Shown here piece after piece: positions 38,146 through 40,894 of a stretch of 40,894 nt of DNA (its first letter is position 1; the number at the start of each line of letters is the position of its first letter). The notes beneath the pieces are model-generated. The model saw only the letters and a program-made list of their open reading frames with translations, did no database searches and was not told the origin of the DNA. Source of the DNA: a virus; IMG/VR virus record IMGVR_UViG_3300021962_000234, positions 1 through 40,894 of that record; one strand, written 5' to 3'. The position numbers and the translations under genes are program-made.

Positions 38146-38172
38146 GACACGAACACTAGCAGGTGCTATATT
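38144..38172 (+). promoter_or_regulatory. Promoter of the SSB gene
   Basis: ATGACA (38144-38149), 17-base spacer, TATATT (38167-38172). Downstream, GCGGGA-G-TCCCGC (38180-38192 region) is a hairpin that carries the reverse complement of CGGGACT, then CGAGG and ATG 38215. Confidence 0.6.
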
Positions 38173-38214
38173 GCCTGGCGCGGGAGTCCCGCAATAACGA
38201 AACGAGGTACGAAA

Positions 38215-38667
38215 ATGAGCAAGCCAGTTGCTACGGTAACCGGGAATCTTACGGCAGATCCCGAGATCCGCTTTTTTGATGGTGGGAGTGCCAAGGCATC
38301 TTTCAGCATCGCCGTAAACAGTCAGTGGAAAGATGCGTCAGGGCAAATGCAGGAGCGCACTTCCTACTTTGATGTCGTGGCATGGAAAGCCTTGGCGGAG
38401 GACATCGTGCGTGTCGCCACCAAGGGTTCGCGTGTCATCGTCACTGGCACACTGGAACAGCGTTCATGGGACGATAAAGCCAGTGGTCAGAAGCGCACCA
38501 AAGTGGAAATCGTTGCCGACGAGGTAGCGGTGTCTGTGCGGAGCATTGAAGAGTTCACACGCAAACAGCGTGTGGAGGGTTCTGATGGAGCCACAAAGAA
38601 GCCTGCAAGGGGCCGTGGCCCAGCGGTGAATCGTCAGGACATCCCTGAGGACGAAGAGCCGTTCTGA
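38215..38667 (+). CDS. ssb: Single-stranded DNA-binding protein
   Basis: 150 residues from ATG 38215 after CGAGGTACG. The OB fold is clear: ATVTGNLTADPEIRFFDGG, SYFDVVAWKALAEDIVR, then SRVIVTGTLEQRSWDD and VEIVADEVAVSVR. A linker rich in basic residues leads to an acidic tip (PEDEEPF) as used to recruit partners. It protects ssDNA in phage replication. Own promoter and terminator. Located after the annealing helicase. Confidence 0.93.
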   Translation: MSKPVATVTGNLTADPEIRFFDGGSAKASFSIAVNSQWKDASGQMQERTSYFDVVAWKALAEDIVRVATKGSRVIVTGTLEQRSWDDKASGQKRTKVEIVADEVAVSVRSIEEFTRKQRVEGSDGATKKPARGRGPAVNRQDIPEDEEPF

Positions 38668-38690
38668 TTCTTCCTTGGGCAGGGAGAAAA

Positions 38691-38731
38691 AAAAGACCCC
38701 ACCGTGGAGGGCAACGGTGGGGTCTTTCTTA
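38691..38731. terminator. Bidirectional terminator
   Basis: GACCCCACCGT (38695-38705) pairs with ACGGTGGGGTC (38714-38724), with A-run before and TTTCTTATTT after. It ends ssb on the plus strand and the 39076-38780 gene on the minus strand. Confidence 0.9.
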
Positions 38732-38779
38732 TTTGCTATGCAAGCAAGTAGCCAACAAGCAAAAGCAAACTGAGCGTTA

Positions 38780-39076
38780 TCACTTGTCGGTCGCCCAGTC
38801 CCACGAACCGTCCATGGAGAGAACCATGATGGGATCAAGGTTCCGACAGTTGTTCGGGTCGGTGTCGCCATGCACCAAGCGAAATGCACTCACATCCCAA
38901 GTGAAGTCCTTGTTGATGACGAGGTCACATTCGGGCTTGGAGTTCTCCGCCAACAGGGGCGAGTTCTGAAGCACCAAGTAGGTAGCAAGAGCCACCAAGG
39001 CACTCACGCCGAGCCAAAAGGCGAGACGGACGATGGAGCGGATACGGTAGTAAGCAGGGCTGTGATAGTAGGTCAT
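38780..39076 (-). CDS. Membrane-anchored or exported protein (98 aa), leaderless
   Basis: I chose ATG 39076 (MTYYHSPAYYRIRSIVRLAF), seven bases after a -10 box. A hydrophobic segment (WLGVSALVALATYLVL) suggests an N-in/C-out anchor; the outside part has Cys (ECDLVI, NNCRNL) that could form a disulfide. Single-gene transcript. Function unknown; early exported phage proteins may act in exclusion. Confidence 0.65.
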   Translation of the reverse strand: MTYYHSPAYYRIRSIVRLAFWLGVSALVALATYLVLQNSPLLAENSKPECDLVINKDFTWDVSAFRLVHGDTDPNNCRNLDPIMVLSMDGSWDWATDK

Positions 39077-39083
39077 GCAAAGT

Positions 39084-39112
39084 ACAATAATGAAGGGGTG
39101 TGACAAAGTCAA
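39084..39112 (-). promoter_or_regulatory. Sigma70-like promoter giving a leaderless message
   Basis: Minus strand TTGACT (39107-39112), 17-base spacer, TATTGT (39084-39089), then seven bases to ATG 39076. Confidence 0.7.
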
Positions 39113-39120
39113 GCATTTCT

Positions 39121-39546
39121 ATGGAACCAGTAAACCGCAAGAAGGCACCCCAGCAAGAGATAGTTGAGATTCAGAGGGTCGGCTCATGGGGGCGAGTCGC
39201 CTACCAGCACAAACTTTCGTGCGGCCACGTGGAGATCCGGAAGCGGCCCTCATCAGCCCCGAGAATCGCTTGTACGTGGTGCGTCCAGGCCGAACGTAAA
39301 GCCGAAGAACTGAAGGCATTGGCGATCCGCGAACCAGAGTCGCTTGAGATCCCAGATGACGACATCAGGCCAGCGGGACTTGAGACAGCCGAAGGAGAGG
39401 CCGTGGCCATCAAAGCTGCAATCGTCCGGGCCCTGGGATGTGCAGCTGAAGCTGTTGATGTAGTGCTCGAGGACAACGACGGAACGCTCGAGGTGTCTGG
39501 AGCTATCGTTTTCCTGGACGCAATCCAGGCACGTAGCTATCTTTAG
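39121..39546 (+). CDS. Zinc-ribbon-like phage protein (141 aa)
   Basis: I chose ATG 39121; a GTG at 39100 is possible. LSCGHVEIRKRPSSAPRIAC then TWC gives C-x-H and CxxC, a zinc-ribbon pattern frequent in actinophage proteins. The C-terminal ~60 residues are acidic. The stop TAG (39544-39546) lies inside the hairpin that begins the next gene-free region. Function unknown. Confidence 0.7.
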   Translation: MEPVNRKKAPQQEIVEIQRVGSWGRVAYQHKLSCGHVEIRKRPSSAPRIACTWCVQAERKAEELKALAIREPESLEIPDDDIRPAGLETAEGEAVAIKAAIVRALGCAAEAVDVVLEDNDGTLEVSGAIVFLDAIQARSYL

Positions 39547-39664
39547 CTACGGGACTTGCTACCCGAGTAGCGAGTGGTCTTTCTGCGGTGCCAGAGGCTA
39601 AGCGTAAGTAGCAGCGCGGATGTAGCGAGCCGTTGGCAGAGCATAAAGGCACGAGCGGTAGCAA
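39533..39664 (+). repeat. Structured element S3 with leading hairpin (candidate ncRNA or ssDNA structure)
   Basis: Hairpin GTAGCTA-TCTT-TAGCTAC (39533-39550) runs into CGGGACT (39550-39556). TTGCTACC (39556-39563) pairs with GGTAGCAA (39657-39664); inside, TGCCA pairs with TGGCA with further partial pairing. Core AGGCTAAGCGTAAGTAGC and GATGTAGCGAGCCGTTGG. Confidence 0.75.
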
Positions 39665-39761
39665 CATTCTTGAGGAGTTGTGAGTCATCACATTGATGGC
39701 ACCGGCATCAATAGGGATGCGAATAACGATGTCTACACGGGACTGCTGAGCAATAGAGAAG

Positions 39762-39872
39762 CATTGTTGTCTTATGATGCCAAGAGGCTAAGCGTAAGTA
39801 GCGAAGCGCATTTAGCGAAGCGGATGGAGCGATGCCGTTTGGCATAATAAGGAACATGCGTACCCAACAATG
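39762..39872 (+). repeat. Structured element S4 (candidate ncRNA or ssDNA structure)
   Basis: CATTGTTG (39762-39769) pairs with CAACAATG (39865-39872), and CTTATGATGCCAA (39771-39783) with TTGGCATAATAAG (39839-39851), one mismatch. The core is the fullest of the family: AGGCTAAGCGTAAGTAGCG followed by three ~13-base units with (T)AGCGAAGCG. Confidence 0.8.
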
Positions 39873-39880
39873 TGTATAGG

Positions 39881-39927
39881 ACTCATTCATCTGTACCACA
39901 AGCCTCTTGTGGTACTTGATGATGAGT
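39881..39927. repeat. Long hairpin beside S4
   Basis: GTACCACAAG (39893-39902) pairs perfectly with CTTGTGGTAC (39906-39915), loop CCT; ACTCATTCATC and GATGATGAGT extend the stem with one bulge to ~20 pairs. Confidence 0.7.
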
Positions 39928-39998
39928 ACGAAGTCTGTACGGGGCTAACGAGCCTTAAACCCCCAAAAACTACGAAAGTACAGAAAAATTCTAAAAAG

Positions 39999-40061
39999 TT
40001 ATCCACAGCTTAAACCCTTGAAATATAAGGATATGAACAAAAAACCACAGTGTTATCCACA
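39999..40061. other. Two perfect DnaA boxes: possible replication origin
   Basis: TTATCCACA occurs at 39999-40007 and 40053-40061, the consensus bacterial DnaA box, separated by 45 bases of A-rich DNA (GAAATATAAGGATATGAAC). A weaker CCATTCACA lies at 40080-40088. This is the expected look of a DnaA-dependent origin, but two boxes alone do not prove it. Confidence 0.5.
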
Positions 40062-40070
40062 GGTTGGTAC

Positions 40071-40098
40071 TTGATTATTCCATTCACAGGGTTAAAAT
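40071..40098 (+). promoter_or_regulatory. Promoter of the terminal secreted protein gene
   Basis: TTGATT (40071-40076), 16-base spacer, TAAAAT (40093-40098). It overlaps the weak DnaA-box-like site, so initiation and transcription could interfere. Confidence 0.55.
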
Positions 40099-40179
40099 GA
40101 TGAGGCACAGTTACTACATATGGCGAGCGCCTATACCTTCCAGCTCGTCGGCCCCATCCATCTCGTGAAGGAGAATCCT

Positions 40180-40894
40180 TTGATTAAGAGACTGATTTTG
40201 TCATTGACCATATTGGCTAGCGTCGTAAGCCTCGAAGCGACATCAAGCCATCCAGCTAACGGCCTCATGGCCACCGAGGCATCCCTGCCCAGAGATGTAG
40301 TTTTACAATCCCTCAAGCCCCTCCAGGCGCCGCCAGCAGTTGTCAACGAGACAACAGAGGTAGAGCGACTGATCCTTACTGGCTCCTACAGGTTTGGAGA
40401 GAGAAGCGAAGCGGTCAAAAGCCTTCAGCGGATCGTGGGAGCCTACGTAGACGGCGTCTACGGATGGGAGACCTATGGCCTCCATAAGAAGAAGCTGGCC
40501 AGTAATGGACTTTCTTTAACAACATTGCCTTCCATGGCTGGAGTAAAAAAAACATCAACAGGGCCACGCTACCCATCTGACAAGAAGCTGCGTTGCCCGA
40601 AGTTTGAGACCAAGTTTAAAGAGTACGGTCTTCCAGTTGATGTTTTTAGCTACATCGCATACCGGGAGTCGCGCTGCAACCCGAAAGCAGTAAACGCCCT
40701 TTGGGACAAGAATGGAAAAATCAAGTGGACGCTCAACAAAGACGGTTCATTTGACAGCGGACTGCTCCAGATCAATAGTTCTTGGGTTCGTACCGTCAGG
40801 CAAGTGTGCAAGGTTGATACAGGCAGCTGGGCAAAAGACCTCAAGATTCTGCTTGACTTGGAATGCAACCTGAAGATGGCTCGCTGGATCATGA
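40180..40894 (+). CDS. Secreted lytic transglycosylase-like protein (3' end outside window)
   Basis: TTG 40180 follows GAAGGAGAATCC and starts a signal peptide (LIKRLILSLTILASVVSLEA); an in-frame ATG at 40120 would add 20 residues. Residues ~70-105 resemble a peptidoglycan-binding repeat (RSEAVKSLQRIVGAYVDGVY). AYRESRCNPKAVN holds the expected catalytic Glu of lysozyme/SLT folds, and DSGLLQINSSW is the matching second motif. It probably acts on cell-wall glycan outside the membrane. It continues past the window edge. Confidence 0.75.
   Translation, partial: MIKRLILSLTILASVVSLEATSSHPANGLMATEASLPRDVVLQSLKPLQAPPAVVNETTEVERLILTGSYRFGERSEAVKSLQRIVGAYVDGVYGWETYGLHKKKLASNGLSLTTLPSMAGVKKTSTGPRYPSDKKLRCPKFETKFKEYGLPVDVFSYIAYRESRCNPKAVNALWDKNGKIKWTLNKDGSFDSGLLQINSSWVRTVRQVCKVDTGSWAKDLKILLDLECNLKMARWIM

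Larger units (their letters stand above)
39665..39998. other. Gene-free region between S3 and the DnaA boxes
   Basis: Contains CGGGACT (39738-39744), element S4, a long hairpin (39881-39927) and CGGGGCT (39940-39946). No gene seen. Position between the SSB side and two DnaA boxes suggests a replication-control region. Confidence 0.55.

Noticed and set aside
24134-39946. CRISPR array
   Set aside because: Repeats are far apart and irregular, and no spacer-sized units or cas genes are present.
1-40894. tRNA, rRNA and insertion-sequence genes
   Set aside because: I saw no cloverleaf with a GGTTCRA-type arm, no rRNA-like sequence and no transposase; by-eye search could miss a degenerate tRNA.

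Overview
The window is a fragment of a tailed double-stranded DNA phage (Caudoviricetes), most likely a phage of an uncultured, probably freshwater, actinobacterium. It carries two WhiB-type [4Fe-4S] regulators, an actinophage-like set of small early proteins, a VanY-type endolysin, an r1t-like holin, an SSB and an SMARCAL1-like helicase. Thr/Pro-rich secreted proteins, one ending in LPxTG, also point to a Gram-positive actinobacterial host. Both window ends cut genes. I saw no tRNA, rRNA, CRISPR array or insertion sequence. Host assignment is inference.

Layout. Positions 1-6.8 kb (+) hold tail fibre and adhesion genes: repeat-rich fibres, a tail-collar protein, two paralogous Gly-rich fibres (one with an extraordinary His-rich segment), and a 39-codon remnant of a family 2 glycosyltransferase. 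Positions 6.8-12.3 kb (+) form a tightly overlapping accessory operon: a 2-oxoglutarate/Fe(II) oxygenase, a flavin-dependent halogenase, two unknown proteins, a GT4 glycosyltransferase and a coiled-coil miniprotein. Positions 12.3-18.1 kb (+) hold a surface and lysis module: a large secreted repeat protein, a small two-helix membrane protein, an LPxTG-anchored protein, a holin and an endolysin. Positions 18.1-21.9 kb hold a divergent winged-helix regulator, a small DNA-binding-type protein, a metallophosphoesterase, an N-terminal-nucleophile hydrolase of proteasome type and WhiB-1.

From 21.9 kb on, the window is the early/regulatory arm, mostly on the minus strand. It has a macro-domain protein, two ribbon-helix-helix proteins, two probable replication accessory proteins, Nmad1, DUF4314, a pyrimidine-dimer-glycosylase-like protein and many small unknowns. 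On the plus strand follow WhiB-2, DUF3846, the SNF2 helicase and SSB. The final gene, after two perfect DnaA boxes, encodes a secreted lytic transglycosylase-like protein. Many minus-strand genes have sigma70-like promoters with 17-bp spacers, and several of these give leaderless messages.

The most unusual content is in the early arm. (1) A repeat family occurs nine times (24.1-36.8 kb), always in the same orientation regardless of gene direction; it runs from TCATCCGCCACCGTMA to ACGGGGCT, and one copy lies in frame inside the helicase gene. (2) Four 94-111-nt structured elements share an apical core but have different flanking stems that still pair, so base pairing is conserved while sequence is not. 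They sit in long gene-free gaps, and two lie next to the DnaA boxes. (3) Four 16-19-residue hydrophobic microproteins overlap the stop codon of the gene before them. Items 1 and 2 may belong to one undescribed replication, packaging or RNA system; this is inference.
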